Assembly: GCF_035594125.1 (NCBI RefSeq)
Contig: NW_026973738.1
Location: 388,786 to 452,785 of the forward strand
From: Scylla paramamosain
Taxonomy: Eukaryota > Arthropoda > Malacostraca > Decapoda > Portunidae
Length of the DNA: 64,000 nucleotides
Direction: 5' to 3'
Below are positions 39,170-51,986 of the stretch, in pieces. The notes below the pieces were generated by a model that saw only the letters and a list, made by a program, of their open reading frames with translations, was not told the DNA's origin and made no database searches. Within the stretch, counting starts at the first letter, position 1; every line of letters begins with the position of its first letter. A program made the position numbers and the translations under genes.

Positions 39170-39799
39170 CAGAATTGGGTCCATGTACAAGCAATTGTAC
39201 TTAAGTCCAAGTCCAAGTACCTGGATATTTTTCAAGTACAAGTACAGTCACTTTACTACATACTTGAGTCCAAGACCACAATAATTCCAGTCACAGATTC
39301 GTAAAGCACGAAAGGTAGTAGTTTTCATACATACACATTAATGAGTACACTGTTAAAAGTGGGATTCACTATTGAAAAGTAAATGGAAATTCTACCTTTA
39401 TTCTATTTTAGGATGACAGTAATAAACATATTCACACTTGTTGAGTAATGTGGTGCTGTACTGCCCCTGTCTACTGTAGCATGTTACCCATTGAGAAAAT
39501 ACTATTTAATTATGTTCCTTTATCATATATTACACTACAATATCATAGTACTCAATGTACATATTTAACCAATATTATCATCACAAAGTTCACTGGAATC
39601 TATATACAGTATATAACTTTTGATTCAGTGCAATATACTTGTTTGTACTGAATGTACTTGGTATTTCCAAGTACTTTGTATCTAAGTACAAGTAAAAGTA
39701 ACATTGAATTTTTAAACTCCAAGTACAAATACATGATTATCTTTACTTAAGTCCAAGTCCAAGTCCAAGTAAAAGTACATGCACTTGTACCCAACCCTG
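39170..39799. mobile_element. hAT-type MITE (630 bp) with 8-bp target duplication
   Basis: The terminal inverted repeats start CAGAATTGGGTCCATGTACA on the left and CAGGGTTGGGTACAAG on the inverted right end. Both ends carry repeated CAAGTCCAAGTAC/GTACTTAAGTCC subterminal motifs. Identical 8-bp sequences ATGGCTGA flank it (39162-39169 and 39800-39807), the hallmark of hAT transposition. No transposase is encoded. It sits just upstream of the Harbinger transposase relic. Confidence 0.88.
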
Positions 39800-39849
39800 A
39801 TGGCTGAATGTCAACAAATATGAAGACAACATCCAAGGACCTTTTGTGA

Positions 39850-40464
39850 ATGAAAGAATGTTCTCAAAAGTATGATGATGCTGACCTTATCAAGAGATGC
39901 AGACTGAATCATGAAGGAATAGTTTTTGTGATGGATTTACTGAGAGGGAACTACAAAGTCGTACTGATTGCAACCATGCTAGCAGTCACCCCAGAAATGG
40001 CCACTCTCAGATATTTGGGAACTCGAAAAATGCAGTTGTGCAATGGTGATTACTTTGAACTGTCAGAGTCTACAATTACCAGGGTTAAATGCCAAACTCT
40101 GAATGCTTTAGCTACTCTAAACATCGTTACCCAATTCATGGAATTTTCCAACAGACCCAGCAGAAATTTAAAGCAAGCAAAATTCATGGCTATTGCAAAT
40201 TTCCCAGGAGTAGTTGAGATAATAGATGGGACTTATGTAAAAATTGTTACCTCTTGTGAGTATGAAAATGAGTTTGTGAACAGAAAGAACTATCACAGTG
40301 TCAATGTTCAAATTGTATTTGATGCAAATTATATGATCCTTGATATTAATACTAACTTTCATGGGTCTGTTCATGATGCAAGGATTTTGAATATGAGTGA
40401 ATTAGTCTTGCCAGAGTAAGGGAGCATGTGAGACTGGGATTTGTTTTGATTACTGGGAGATGCA
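39850..40464 (+). pseudogene. PIF/Harbinger transposase relic
   Basis: The frame from 39850 reads MKECSQKYDDADLIKRCRLN, followed by the Harbinger helical region (ATLRYLGTRKMQ, ESTITRVK). Then come FPGVVEIIDGTYVKI with the first catalytic Asp, NRKNYHSVNVQIVFDANY and FHGSVHDARILNMSEL. These blocks are in the order and spacing of HARBI1-type DDE enzymes. A stop at 40417 ends the frame. The expected LLGD(S/A) block with the second catalytic Asp is still readable at 40450-40464 in another frame. After that homology is lost, so the gene is truncated and inactive. Confidence 0.82.
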
Positions 40465-41977
40465 TTAAGCTTGTCTCAAAAGTTCACTGACATTAATCAT
40501 AACCAAGTAGAAAATACTGATATTTATAGATATACCATTATTTACTGTTGTATGATCTATTTATGGTATATTCATGTAGAAATAAGGTACTTTTGTTATT
40601 TGCTGTTTTGTCTTCATGCTTTCCATAAATCTGTTTGGACTTTGCCTTTCCTTAACTGAGTCATGGCTCAACAAGACTCAACCTATTGTATAAATAAGTC
40701 TTAGCCAGAATGGCTCAGCTAAGTACACTCTAAGTCAAAATTTAAGAAATGTTAAGTTTTTCCTATAAATACCAGCCAAGGATCTCAATGGTACCAGTCA
40801 TATAATTATAGTAAATAAATAAGAGGAAAAAGAAAACAATAAAGACTAAAAATATTGCAAGGACAAAGTATAAGGAATGGAGCAAGAAGAAACTCTTTTG
40901 GTTACCTCTCTTATGAATTTTTCATGAAGCAAACATCAAAATAAATTATCAAACCAAATAATTGTCATGAAAAAAAAAAAAAAATAAATAAATAAAAATG
41001 AATAATACCTTACTAAGGTTCTAAATTTTACCGTGAAAGTAGCAAATCAAATACATACATATAATCTGTAAGTGATCATTCAGTACTTGATGAAAAATTA
41101 GGATGCAATATATGGTTCCCCTGCAAAATTATTACTACCAATATTGTTTCAAGTATTTTTATATCTTACAGAATACTTACAATAAATTATTGCACCATTA
41201 ATAATTATCAATCTGACAAAGACTTTTGTCTTACCTCCTGAGAAAAACAATTTAAAAGAGTGAAAGTAAGGTTAAAGATACATATCTCTTCTACATTACC
41301 TACATAGTTAATACATAAAGTACAATGTTCTTTTTAAAAATAATTTCAATTAGTGCCTGGCAAACATACTTGGGATTCCAGTTGTTACTTGTAGTATGAT
41401 CAACAACTTTTTGTCTTCTATTTGCTGCAATGGGATTCTTAATCTTACGAGTATTTCTCACAATATGTTTCAAGCAAATTTATTTTACACTATTTCACAG
41501 TAAATGCAGTGCAGCTTCTACATTATTACACAACAACAAAACTAGTTCAATGAAGCACAAGTTTAGTTATCTAACTCCTAGAAAAAAGAATACCTATGCT
41601 CTTTGTCTGTGCTGTCTAACTCCAGTAATGAATATAAAACCTCAAGAATTTACATTAAAAAAGGAAAAAGAACTGCAATGATGCTGTACCAAGTTTAGAT
41701 CAATTCCATCTGACTTATCAGTAGTCATTATGCCACAATCAGAGTCATGTACACTTTATGTTTGGTGGTACACTTTTATCAGTGTGATCTCAATTTCATA
41801 AAGTACTACCAAGGTACTCTCAAAAGCTGGAAAATAAACAGGAACTGATTGCACAAAGGAGAAATGCCTGTGGCATTACGTGTAGAATCTATGAACTATA
41901 GTGCTATGTGTTTTTTTTTTTCTGTGTTTAACTGCTTTTTTGCTATTTTTTCAATGTTAAAGTTTCACTTTGGAATG
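40465..41977. other. Cadps intron sequence, no gene
   Basis: The motif GCTAAGTACACTCTA near 40720 is inverted-similar to GAGTGCGACTTAGC near 39063 and may be a Harbinger terminal repeat. Otherwise AT-rich with nothing recognised. Confidence 0.4.
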
Positions 41978-42194
41978 TAGTAGTACCTCAACTTACAAGT
42001 TTTTCAAGATATGAGCTATCACTTGAACAATTATTTGCTTTGAGTTGTGATCCAAAATTCAATATACGAGTGAACCTCAGCTATGCCACCGCTAGCTGGC
42101 ACAGTGAGCACCACATCGTTCACTTCAATTGTTTTCATATATTTGTTATTTATAAATGCATTTTCTTATAGTAAACCCTCAATACAATGAACAC

Positions 42195-42258
<64 letters not shown>

Positions 42259-42678
42259 CATTGGCCATTGTCAAGGTCACTCACTGGCTGTCACACAGCC
42301 ACAATTCATCTCTCAAACATGCAGTTGACTGTGTCAGGCAACCCTCCTGCATTTTAAGAACTAAGATGTTCATAAAATAAAGCAAGCATTCAATAATTTT
42401 GAAATATGCTGTAAATTGCAAAGTCTTATAAAATAAAATGAGTGTTTGATAGGAGTTATTACACAAGAAATTTGGTAAAGAGGTTTGTTATATCAACAGT
42501 TTACTGTCATGTTTTTATATGAGAAAAAAAAAAAAAAAAAAAAGTGTTTTTTGGGGCCTGGAATGGATTAATAACATTTCAGTTAATTTCAATGGCGAAA
42601 GTTTATTTGACATATGAGCAAATTGAATTACAAGCTCTGTCAGGGAACAAATTAAACTCATAAGTCGAGGTACCACTG
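41978..42678. mobile_element. mariner/Tigger-type MITE
   Basis: The left end TAGTAGTACCTCAACTTACA and inverted right end CAGTGGTACCTCGACTTATG are versions of a terminal repeat common in mariner/Tigger elements. No transposase frame remains. It is interrupted by a second MITE at 42169-42506. Confidence 0.7.
42169..42506. mobile_element. Nested MITE with (GA)n core
   Basis: The ends TAGTAAACCCTCAATACAAT and inverted CAGTAAACTGTTGATATAAC match the family at 28622-28949. A GA array (about 42197-42256) replaces the CT/TA core of that copy. Confidence 0.6.
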
Positions 42679-43789
42679 TATTTACACTGAAGTGACAGAT
42701 GTGAAGGAACAGGAAGTTTGTATCAAATACTACTTCAAACTTAGCAAATGTTGCAAAAAAACTTACACAATTCTTAAAAAGAAATTTTGTTATGATACTT
42801 TGGGCCATATGCAGATTATCACTGATTTAATCAGTTAAACTTTAACCACCATACTGCTGAAAATATTGCAAAATTATTCTTGAAGAGTGTAGGTAATTGA
42901 TATGTAACATCTGCAACATTAAGATGCTGTCATGCAGAACCTGGCAGTTCATTTTGTCAGATGAACTCAACATGAAACAGATTGCTGTAACATTTTATAC
43001 TATCGATGTTATATAACAACCATAACCGATACTGGCTGGAGGTCTACACAAGACTAGTGAGAATTCAAAAGCAATCAGAAATCATCCAGATTCCTTTTCC
43101 AAACTTATACCAGGCCACCTGGTATTATTTATTTGTAAAGATTCTCAGGTTTAATGGAGTATTTCACTAATTTCCTTGAGTCTATATGTATGTCATTATT
43201 TTCTATCAAACTAATCTTTCTTTAAGTTTAATGTTTCTGTCCAAACAGGCATAAAAATAGTTTAGGTTCTTCCCTACACTCATTAACTATTTTCTCCTGA
43301 AATCTCTTTTTTACCTTCATTCTTTCCTTCTCACCTTCAGATATTCATTCCTTGCTAGTTTAAATGCAACTCTGTAATAAGCCTTAATCACTGCTGATAA
43401 AGATGTTAAGAGATTATATTGATGATGATGATGATGATGACACATCAGATCAAAATAGATAATGATTATGTGATGAGCAGCAGAATCATCATCATCATCA
43501 TTATCATCATTACCTCTGATATTCAGCTCCGATCACACAACCCTGGTCCACACAAATGATGGACATGGGAAAAATATCCAGGACATACTGTGCAAACAAA
43601 TTCTATACTAGTACCACAGCACACTCCCATCTATAACTGTTGTCCTGCCTCACTCATTCCTCTTTCACTTCTTTCCTTTCCAGACTAAATGGACCTTTTT
43701 CCTTCATTTGAACCTCTCAGTCAACTCATTTATATACACAAATCTTTCTTTCACCTCCATTCATGATCATTCCCTATTCATATTTCTTA

Positions 43790-45660
43790 CTGAAATCACG
43801 CCAAGCCTGTTCTCCGACTAGCCAAAACTTCTTCGTCAATAGAAAATCTCAGCCTTTCTACATCTAATTTCCCTCATGACACCATTGCCATCTCGTCTAT
43901 CTCTAAAGCTGAACTCTGCTAAAACTTTTGCTGAAAATGCAATGCTAGATTATTCAGGTCTTGTTCCCCCCTCTCTATCCTTCAGCTATTTCATGTCTCT
44001 CACTAAGACCTTTCCTAATGATGCTTTTTGTGCTCTTGTTGGCCTTAATTCTCAGAAGGCTTATGGATCTGATAGGGTCCTTCCTATCATTCTCCAAATT
44101 GTGCCTGTACCTTACCTGGTACAAGCAACTCTGTTTCTCAACATCAACCTTTCCTTTCTGTTGGAAGTTTGCCTACATTCAGCCTCTTCCTAAAAAGGGT
44201 GACCGCTCTAATCCTGCAAACTACTGCCTTATTGATTTAATTTGCTGCCTTTCTAAATTTTTTTATCTATTCACAACAGAAAGATTCTTAAACATTTATC
44301 ACTTCACAACCTGATATCTGATTGCCAATATGGATTCTGTCATGGCCACTCTACTGGTGATCTTTTGGCTTTCCTTACTAAGTCTTAGTCATCCACTTTC
44401 AGGGATTTTGGTGAAATTTTTGTGGTTGCCTTAGATGTAACAAAAGTATTTGACAGAGTCTGGTACAAAGCTGCAATCTCCAAACTACCCTCCTACAGCT
44501 TCTATCCTTCTCTCTGTAACTTCATCTCAAGTTTCCTTTCTGACACCACTGTGTGAAGTCACCTTGTTAAGGTGGTGAGGCTTGAAGCATGGTCAGTACC
44601 ACCTTCTTTAATGACTCACCTGTCACTGGATGGTTTTGTATCTGTCAGCTCTGTGGACTCAGAGCTCCCCTTTGGCACCATATGACTGCAATGTTGCTGA
44701 GTACTCCCTTTTCTTTAATCAATGAAAATCCTTTCTGACAATTCTACTGCTGCTGTGGTAGATAGTTACTCTTCTTATAAGCTTATTAACGGTGGTGTTC
44801 CTCAGGGTTTTTTCCTGTCAGCCACTTTCTATTAATCATTAATGTTAAGTCAAACTTACTGTCTTGTCCACTCCTACACTGATGATACCACTTGGCACTT
44901 TTCCATGGCTTCTTTGATCTTTCTTAATTTTTTTTATCAAGGCAGAACAAACTTGGTGTTGTTAAGTACCTCAAACACTCAATTCCTATGTCTATGAACT
45001 CAAACTCAACACAAGCTTCCAGAGAAGTATACCCTCTTCTTCAATGACACTCAACAGTCTTCTTCTACAGTGATCATCCTCAGTCTGTTATTTACAAATA
45101 ATCTAAATTGGAAACTTCACATCTCATCTCTTGCTAAAACAACTTCTATGAAGTTAGGTATTCTGAGTGATCTGCCCATTTTTCTCACTCTCCTGGCTGC
45201 TAACTCTTACCTGCCCAAGTATGGTGTACACTTCACATATGTTTAAGGGAGGGTTCCACTCATAGTACTTTTTTGAACAGGATGGAATGTCTTATCAACT
45301 CCTCTCCTCTAACTAACTGTCTTCAGCCTTCCTCTCTCTTTGCCACAATGTTATGTATCTTGCTACCTTCTACCACTATTTTCATGTCGACTGCTCTTTT
45401 GATTTTGTTGACTGCATACCTCCTCTCCTCCCATGGCCTTGTTGCACAAGACTTTCTGTTTTCTCTCACCCATATTCTGTTTCTGTATCTTCCCATTCCT
45501 ATGACTTGAATTCTTTCAAGACCAATGTTTCAAGACACTTCTCTTCCAATTTTAGATAATCCTTTTGAATATTTCCCTTAGGGACTGGCATGTCAGTGGC
45601 CTTTTTTCTTAATTTTCTGAATCCCTTGGCCACTCTTATATAAAAAAATAATAAATAAAT
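43790..45660 (+). mobile_element. Jockey/CR1-group LINE fragment (copy E)
   Basis: The plus strand is collinear with copy C from the linker upstream of RT through the 3' end. Recognisable blocks include [35 protein letters not shown]-like and NSLP-less tail sequence. It ends in (AAAT)n at about 45625-45665 instead of plain poly(A). Frameshifts and stops are frequent. A separate 184-bp insertion occupies 44545-44728. Confidence 0.8.
44545..44728. mobile_element. 184-bp SINE-like insertion in LINE copy E
   Basis: It interrupts the collinear LINE sequence exactly between two copies of TCCTTTCTGAC (44534-44544 and 44729-44739), an 11-bp target duplication. It ends in a short A-run (ATGAAAA). No tRNA A/B boxes or coding frame are evident, so the family is unknown. 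Confidence 0.75.
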
Positions 45661-45665
45661 AAATA

Positions 45666-47613
45666 AATAAATAAATAATAAAAGGCACAAGTTGTGTACC
45701 ATGAGTGTTCTGTTGTGTCCACTCTTTAGATAAATTTCTTACCATTTCAAAACTTGCAGCATCACAAAACAGGCATTAAAAGAAAAAAAATAAAAGATTT
45801 ACAGTGAGCACAGTATTAAACATCAGCAGCACCACCCTTTTGTTTAACGTCCTTATTACAATAAAGAAAATAAAAAATAAAGGGAAAATGTATACACATA
45901 AATAAACCATACTAAAAATTTTAAGACTTCTATGCAAATATAAGATGTGGTATAGCTGTAGTTCTTGGGAGCATAAAGGTCCCCAAAATTATCTTGGAAC
46001 CCAATGACAGATGCCTTGAAAGATCAAAACTCACAGTGAACAAGATAAGTGATGAAGCATGTCCCAATTTTCATATACTGCCTCAAAATTTCATTAGTAG
46101 CAAGATACCTCCCCTTTAAGCATAAATTACAGCCTGCCTTCTCCTGGGTTTACTTTTACAAAATTTCCACAAGCAAGTGAAATCCATTTCTTTACACAAC
46201 ACCAAGGTAAGAACTTCTCAAACATTAGTGGGGGTGATCACCTAATGATCCTGCACCCTTATCTTAACGATCTGAGTACTTTTTGATGAGGTTTTGATAT
46301 GGTGAATCCCCATACTTTCAGATAACATTCCCATGATTGTTCTGCATATGTCTGGTAACTTCCTTGGCCTTGTGATACTGGCTGCCACTGTGCATGAAGA
46401 CAAAGGCAATAGAAATATGATATGACTACAAGATTTTCTTCTCCAGTATCTTCAAATGCCAATGTGTACCCAAAGTAGTTTTACAAAGAGGGAAATACAG
46501 ACTCCCATGATCCTCCAGACAGAATAATAAAGATTCATTATCTTGATGGTATAGGGGAGCTCATGCTTATTCCTCTTAGCAGAGCAATGAACTTCAATTC
46601 TTCTTTCCTCCAAATTGTTTCTCATGCTGTAGTTTAGAGATGAGAGAAAACTTGTAAGGCAGCTGGAACAGCCATGTGATGGTCAACCTGCTTTGATTTC
46701 CTTTACTGGGATATTTTCTTCCCTTAGAGCAAACAGATGGAATTTCTTTATATGATACCTCTATGATTCAGATGTAAATATACATATAATAGTGTGGTAA
46801 CAAAGAATGAGAAAACAGTAACTGGTATGATCTGGCTGAGGAACAAAATACAATCAATGTTGAATCCCAAGGCACAATGAACTCCTTGCAGGCTCTCAAC
46901 CACACCAAATACTATGTCAAGCCTGTCAAATGTCACTAAATTTTCTCATTTCCAAGTGAATGAATACTGGGGTACTAAATGAAGCCACATTTCTACATAT
47001 ACAATAAACATGACTTCTGTCATTACTTACTGTACCCACTGTATATAATAACTTAAAAAGACTATGTTTAAAAACTTGTTCATCATTTTACCAACCACTT
47101 AAAAAAGACAACATTATATAAAGAAAAAAATATATCTATATTAGTATAAAAAAGGCAACTTAAGAAGCCAGGGTAAGAATTCATTACCCCTAAACTGTGA
47201 CTGGTAGGGCCTGAGGCCTGAGATGCTACGACATCATCTTGACAAATGTTTAAGTTACAACCAATCTTATTTGATGATGAAGATAAGAACATGAAATCAT
47301 AATACAATATGAGATTTATCTCCTTCATTAATTCCTATGCAAAGATTACTTTTGCTCCTTTGTCTTTCCAAGGAGTGCTAACCAAGATGTTTTAACTTAT
47401 TCTGCACAGTATTTCAGTTCATAGACAAATGATACTACCAACATCTATATCCCTTCTCTGAATTCTGCAAGATAAAAGAATAGATTATGACATTATATAG
47501 GTAAGTATGAATTACTAGCATGTTTCTATTTTCTACCTAACACATCAAAGGAACAATTAGCAAAATGATTTATAATGGTTCTTTATGGAGATATATTTTA
47601 TGACATCTCTTAC
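45666..47613. other. Cadps intron sequence, no gene
   Basis: No coding or repeat family recognised. ORFs at 46259-46462 and 46748-46936 have no domain. Confidence 0.5.
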
Positions 47614-47735
47614 ATTGGTTTTGATGCCTCTGCTTGGTCAGTCTGAAGCTTTTCTCCACCCTCCACCTCCATCGTGCAGTAAAATATTCTGTTTGGTGGT
47701 AGATGTTTGATCTCCCGCACCTCCATCACCAGCAC
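47614..47735 (-). CDS. Cadps: Cadps exon: C2-like domain, first part
   Basis: Acceptor TGGGCAG at 47736 and donor AAT|GTAAGAG at 47613. It reads [20 protein letters not shown], then [20 protein letters not shown]. The string [22 protein letters not shown] is characteristic of CAPS/CADPS. It starts in phase 0 and leaves AT of the Met codon that the exon at 37534 completes, across a 10-kb intron containing LINE E, two MITEs and the Harbinger/hAT cluster. Upstream exons were not found within the window. Confidence 0.95.
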
Positions 47736-49451
47736 CTGCCCAGAGAAAAGTTAATTAAGCATTGATGATACAATGCATTCAATAACACTAACACACAAAA
47801 GAGTCTTATACATCTATGAGACCTGCCTTTAAAATTTTCAACAAATTTTGATATATATGTTTGTACTTGCATGTACAAACATGTAAGTTTGCAATATAAG
47901 TTTTAAACTTATTAATGATGCTGCATGCACACCTGAACTAATTTAATTTTGTATTAATAAACAATTACCTACATATCTGTTAATTAATCACCTATATAAT
48001 TATCTATAAATGATGGAAATTTATTTACCTATCCATCTAAATATCTATTGAGGAGATGCATTTACAATGCTCACTAAATCTATGCACCTCTGGAGTTTAA
48101 CTGAATGACGCAAGTTCATTAAATATCACAGTACTTCCGTGATAAACCTATAAATCACAGATCAAAGTTTGACTGTCATGATATTAATAATGTGATAATA
48201 CTTGCCTTCAAAAATCATCTATTTGTATGACATATATTACCATTCTCTAGTACATAAATTATATATAAAACAAAATATCATGTCTTGATTACAATGAGTA
48301 AGCCAAAAAATCTTATTTTAGCAGTAAAACTTGTGATCCACATCTATATAGACTTAAAAATATTATATGCCATGACTTTCAAGACAAAATATTAAATATA
48401 CAAAATTAAGAAAAAATATTCTGAGAATGGTAACTTGCAAATATGGCAAAGTAGTTTGCATTGTTACAGGAAACAAAATTGTCAGTTACATAATGAGAAC
48501 AAGTTCCATTCAGAAGTCATGAGTCAATTAATTTTTGGTCCTCAATTGCTTACAGATTATATAAAATGAAAATTAAGGAAAAGATATTTGGTTATGGCAA
48601 TTGTGAAGTTTGAATGAAGTGTCATATTTGTAGATCTGATGAAAATCTAATTCAAACTAGGATTGTATATTCCATTTGCAAGTACCTGTTTATATAAAAA
48701 CAAAAGCCTAGCAGTCTTGCAATTAGCATACTTGTCTCACAAATGCAATCTTGGGCTGAAGTTCCTGGCTAGATACAGATAATTTTACTTTATTTTCTTT
48801 GATACATAGCATAGAATAAACATAGATCAAATTTTAAAAGTTGTGACCTCTTTACGTGTGTATAGTACTACTGAAGCAAAAGGCTTGCAGTTTTGTCCTA
48901 TATGCTAAAGGAGCTTGTATTTATATAACTGCAGTGAATAGGACATTAGATAAATTTATATCATCTGCTTTCATTTAGCTTGCTTAAAGAAAAAATTCAT
49001 CGTACCTGGAACTAATATCATCTCCAATTCCTTTTAAATATCAAACCTACCTGATAAGGTAAACCTCTCAACAGGAAATAAATAACTAGTTTTTAAAAGC
49101 TATACAGTATCCATATGCCTTTGATATTCCATTATTTCCTATTAAAAGATTTCATCTAATTATTTGTTATATAGCTTTCTTTACTTCCTCTACTTATCAC
49201 TATTTGAACTTATCTAATCTTCCTTTGTATCCCATCTGCTTAAAACATAATAAGAGACTGGCTATAGACACATTCTCTTTATTTCTTTCCATGAAAAATT
49301 CATCATGTAGTCATGTAGGTGACTAGACCATGGCAGCATAATTCAATCTTAATCTTCCTTATGCGACTATCAATTCTCTCCTAGAATTTTTCAATTCATG
49401 TAATGTCCATGTTTGTCAAAAACTTATGATTTTCTTCAATAAGTTGGAACC

Positions 49452-49497
<46 letters not shown>

Positions 49498-49939
49498 TTC
49501 TTCTCCTTTTGACCTTTTCCAGAGAACTATTTCACCTCTCTCCACCACAGGAGCAACTGGAATAAGTCACGAATACTCTCTCCTCTAATATCTGGCTTCT
49601 TCCAGATTCTGGTGTCCTGTAGGGCCTTATATGGTACAGGTCCTCCCAGTTATATGATTCATCATTATACTATAATTTGCTTTCACAGTCATTCTTCTTT
49701 GCTACTCTTTGCTCACTGTGTGATCAGTTATGCATTGTTTTTTACAATCACCCTAGTGCGCACTCACTCTCTCCAAACACAAGTGTAGTGGCATTTGTTT
49801 GGGTGAACAATCATAGCGCCACAATACTCCAGCGGCTAGTATTTCCTGCACTCTCATTGTGTTCGCCAGCTATGTTGTGTTTGGAAGTGCCCGGGATTTA
49901 CCAGAGATATACGACATCAGTGACTTTAAATTGTCAACC
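47736..49939. other. Non-coding stretch with (CT)n
   Basis: No exon recognised. A CT array lies at about 49453-49495. Confidence 0.5.
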
Positions 49940-50167
49940 ATGGCTTCCAAATGCCTTGCTGGCTCCAATGACTGCCCTATCAAAGCCAAGAAAGCAAGAA
50001 GAAACATCAATCTTGAGACAAAATTGGTGATTCTGATGCAGCATGTTGGAGAAGGGGTGAATGTCATTGCACAATTGCTTGGTTTGGCTCAGTCATCTGT
50101 CTCCACTGTCTTCAAGAATGCTGCCAACATCAGGAAAGCAGGTGAAGCTTGCACTAATATCCCTTAG
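49940..50167 (+). pseudogene. pogo/Tigger-like DNA-binding domain fragment
   Basis: The ATG at 49940 has a good context (CAACCATGG). The product, 75 residues, reads KKARRNINLETKLVILMQHV, then GEGVNVIAQLLGLAQSSVST and VFKNAANIRKAGE. This is a CENP-B/psq-type N-terminal helix-turn-helix as found in pogo/Tigger transposases. The frame ends just after this domain, with no second DNA-binding domain or DDE region following. It is probably a transposon remnant. A short domesticated protein cannot be excluded. Confidence 0.6.
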
Positions 50168-50348
50168 CCTAGGAGGGGACATTAAGGCAAGGGGTCCTCC
50201 AGCCTAAGGGGGGGGGGCAATATGGTCTTGACACTACAGTGAAAGTACAAAAATTATTTTAATTTAATTTTATTTTATTGCTTTATTCTTGTTTATCTTA
50301 TTTTTGTAACATGTTTTATTAATTTAGGCAATAACTGTATTTACATAC

Positions 50349-50860
50349 AATATCCCTCCCTAAATATGCCTTTACCTTGACTCACTCAGCACCACATCTA
50401 TGCTCTCTGAAATTTCACTGGCTACTGATTGAACAAAGAGAGATGGGGACCCACACCACCAGGAAGAGAAACACAGGCCAGAACATGTGATGGGGGTGGG
50501 GGGGGAAGAGAGGCCTGCCTCCTGCCCATTGGATGCTCTATGCACTCATCGCTCTCTCACTCTCTCTGATCACTTATGTTTCAAAAACTCTAGACATTTG
50601 GGGGCTGGGTGAAAACAAACTACATCATGAGGAACATCAACTCTTCACCTGCTCACCCATGCAGTCTTAACTCTCAAAAAGGACTGGAAAGGGGGAAATT
50701 GGGTTGGGGAGAAACACTTAAATTTAAACTGTAACTTCCTGGCTCATTCCTCTACCTGTCAGGGCCATGTCCGCATCCCATGCTCCCCCCCCTGTCCCTC
50801 TCTCTTCCTCTCTGTTCAGTCCATTACTATTTGTGCAGCACATAACACACCCTCTCCCAA
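50349..50860 (-). repeat. ~510-bp direct repeat, candidate 3' LTR
   Basis: Highly similar to 54127-54643 along its length, both in the same orientation. Shared blocks include TATCCCTCCCTAAATATGCC, GATCACTTATGTTT and TCCATTACTATTTGTGCAGC. On the minus strand it begins TGTTATG.GCTGCACAAATAG, a start plausible for an LTR, but the other end (GGGAGGGATATT) lacks a clear CA. The two repeats bracket the gypsy domains. Confidence 0.65.
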
Positions 50861-50989
50861 ACAATGAAATTTGGAAGTCTTATGACTTATTAAATTTTGG
50901 TATAAAGGTGACAATATTTAAGTCCTGGCCTGGGGCAAACAATTGGCCATGACATTGTTGGCCCCTTTAATGTGCCTGACATTGAGATT

Positions 50990-51490
50990 ATCACAGATGG
51001 GCATTATAGCGATAAATTATCATGATAATTTATCACAATAACGATATCGGGTTATCATTTATCCAATAATTATTCCTCCTGCATTATCAATTCATTGGTA
51101 TCACCAATACTTTTGGCTCCAAACTAGCAATAATCAATAATTTTATTTTTTGGAATATGAGGATATTGAAGTTTTGAACTTTTGAAATCAAATATAGTTA
51201 TTTTATTTAAAACAGTACTTTTCATTGCTGAAGAGACAAGATAAACATTGTATTTGAATTTTTCTAAGATCTTTCTAAATTTCAAAGATAAAGATAAAAC
51301 TAAAGATTTGGATTTATTGATTTTTTATTTAGGATATTGATATTTTCATCGCTAGTATCGGAACTTTGGATATATTGATTTATCGGTTATTGGGTGATGA
51401 ATCCATTCTGAGTTATCACTAATAAGGTTATCATTATCGATTTAATGGTTATTGTGATAATTTTTTTCATTATTGTGCCTAGCTATAGAG
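50990..51490. mobile_element. AT-rich hAT-like MITE
   Basis: The left end CAGATGGGCATTATAGCGAT and inverted right end (TAGGCACAATAATGA...) both run into ATTATCACAATAAC. The interior is full of TTATC/GATAA motifs. The flanks show GAGATTAT and GAGATTGT, a possible 8-bp target duplication with one mismatch. Confidence 0.55.
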
Positions 51491-51986
51491 ATTGTGCTCC
51501 CTCAGCAGCAGCGGCAGACCCCACCAGGTGAGTCTCACATTTTTATATTTGAAGCAGTTTAGAAATTGCAAGGGACTGTGATCTGAGAAAATAGTTACCT
51601 TGGGCTCATAGGCAGGCATATAAACTTCAAAATGCTGCTGTGCCAAAATTATACAAAGAAGCTCTTGTTCAATGACTGAATTTTCACAACTTCTGAGTTG
51701 TGGTGAACTTCTCAGACAAATAGCAAACGGGATGATTGACTTGATCTGGCTGTATCAGTACAAGCTGGCATTGACAGCTAAGGCAAAGGGCCTTGAAAAA
51801 TCAGGTGCCCTTAACACAGGTAGGCTGCACAGCACAGATTTTTCTTCACAAAGGACCCTTGCACTCTCCTGTCTAATTCCAGCAGTCTCCCTTCTATAGG
51901 AGGTCTGTTAAGGGGACCAGTAAGGTAGAATACCCAGGAACAAACTAATAGCAGTATCCGATTACCCTGAGGATCCTCTGGAGAAT

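Noticed and set aside
44545..44728. A tRNA-derived SINE
   Set aside because: No convincing A-box or B-box was found; kept only as an unclassified retroposon.
46259..46936. Minus-strand ORFs that might be a transposase or receptor fragment
   Set aside because: I could not match any conserved block; probably chance.
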